A stretch of DNA of 12,293 nucleotides, taken from contig CAZFMJ010000082.1 in NCBI GenBank assembly GCA_964520045.1, positions 1 to 12,293 on the forward strand, given 5' to 3'. Made by a program: the position numbers and the translations under genes. The notes below the pieces were generated by a model that was not told where the DNA came from, made no database searches, and saw nothing but the letters and a program-made list of their open reading frames with translations. This document shows, piece by piece, positions 11,650 through 12,293 of this stretch. The stretch is from CAZFMJ01 sp964520045. Lineage in GTDB: Bacteria > Elusimicrobiota > Elusimicrobia > Elusimicrobiales > CAZFMJ01. The first letter of the stretch is position 1. Every line of letters begins with the position of its first letter.

Positions 11650-12293
11650 TCAATCCTCCTGCGCGCTCTATGGTTTCTTTCAGATATTCGGCATGGACGC
11701 GGCCTCTCGGCTGGAAATTATATAAGTCGAGGTAAAGCTGCAGAGCGGAAACAACGCTGAATCCGTTTATCTTCCGCATGTTGTGAAATGCCCCGTTGCG
11801 ATAGAATGGCCTTATAAAATGAACATTTCCGCCATGCGCCAGTTTCTTAAGCTCAAGCTTCTGCCGGAGCATGGACAGTTCTTCCGCCCAGTTATCAAGC
11901 CGAAGGTAAATATGCGCTTCATCCGTTTTTACATAGCCCGTTATTAAATTGGCTCCGGCATGCAGTGTAAGAGCATATTTGTCCGCCGGAATAAGTTTTT
12001 TAAGCTTTTTAAGAAAGTCAGCATACGGTGTATAATAGACGTAATCCGTGTTTACTGAAAACTTGTACCATTTAACCCATTCAGACAGCAAAAGTTCCGT
12101 GTCAGCCAGCTTTGCATAGCTGACCGGGCCTTTTTCAGCCTTTCAATACAACCCATCTCCTGCATCGCGGCAATCACCCCTTGTGCCATGCCCAAGCTGA
12201 CCCCACTAATACCCACAAAATCCCGCAGGACCCATTTCCGGTCCGGTTTTGCCAGCATTTTTCTTGCTAAAAGGGACGCCTTATCTGAAAATA
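11642..12293 (-). pseudogene. AbiEi_2-type regulator, frameshifted and partial
   Basis: Runs off the right edge. N-terminal reading: FSDKASLLARKMLAKPDRKW, then VLRDFVGISGVSLGMAQGVI and MQEMGCIERLKK, a winged helix-turn-helix. After LKK the frame must change to read GPVSYAKLADTELLLSEWVK and on to WYKFSVNTDYVYY; inserting one G in the run at about 12124-12131 restores it. The C-terminal part (NGFSVVSALQLYLDLYNFQP then RGRVHAEYLKETIERAGG) is characteristic of the AbiEi_2 family (PF09952 type). The stop overlaps the start of the broken nucleotidyltransferase. Either a decayed antitoxin or a single-base sequencing error; decay is favoured because the partner gene is also broken. Confidence 0.6.

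Overview
The window is a 12.3-kb accessory, defence-like island from a bacterium. It is dominated by toxin-antitoxin (TA) modules and by four paralogous AAA_14/DUF4143-type ATPases. Several promoters fit the sigma70 pattern (TTGNNN-17-TATANT), and Shine-Dalgarno sites are mixed with probably leaderless starts. No ribosomal, tRNA or core metabolic gene is present, so the taxon cannot be fixed. Many DUF4143 ATPases and AbiE pairs separated by GC-richer mosaic repeats would suit an uncultured candidate-phylum type genome (Elusimicrobiota-like is only a guess).

Layout, left to right. 1-102: window edge. 103-1547 (-): AbiEi/AbiEii type IV TA pair 1. 1618-1837: mosaic repeat with a sugar-transferase relic. 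1838-3097 (-): ATPase 1, with a direct-repeat operator and promoter upstream. 3157-3507: mosaic repeat. 3508-4797 (-): ATPase 2. 4840-5220: mosaic repeat with a second relic. 5221-6495 (-): ATPase 3. 6590-6793: mosaic repeat. 6794-8240 (-): AbiE pair 2. 8282-8436: mosaic repeat. 8438-9183 (+): HigB/HigA type II TA operon with an operator palindrome inside its promoter; these are the only clear genes on the plus strand. 9184-9599: mosaic repeat, a third and longer sugar-transferase relic, and a structured double-hairpin element. 9600-10931 (-): ATPase 4, driven from a promoter inside a 32-bp perfect palindrome. 10993-11068: repeat. 11069-12293 (-): a decayed AbiEi_2-type regulator plus nucleotidyltransferase pair, with a frameshift in the first gene and a frameshift plus probable internal deletion in the second; it runs off the right edge.

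Almost every gene or gene pair has its own promoter, often with an operator-like repeat, and is fenced by related mosaic repeats. This suggests a collection of independently acquired, self-regulated addiction or defence modules, probably shuffled by recombination between the repeats, rather than one pathway. The most unusual features are: (i) four diverged AAA_14 ATPases that all carry the same IQVC change where many DUF4143 proteins have an E-x-K nuclease motif; (ii) TA-like operator architecture upstream of ATPases with no visible partner gene; (iii) three dispersed relics of the 3' end of an undecaprenyl-phosphate sugar transferase gene embedded in the repeats. All functional calls are from motif recognition by eye; no database search was possible.
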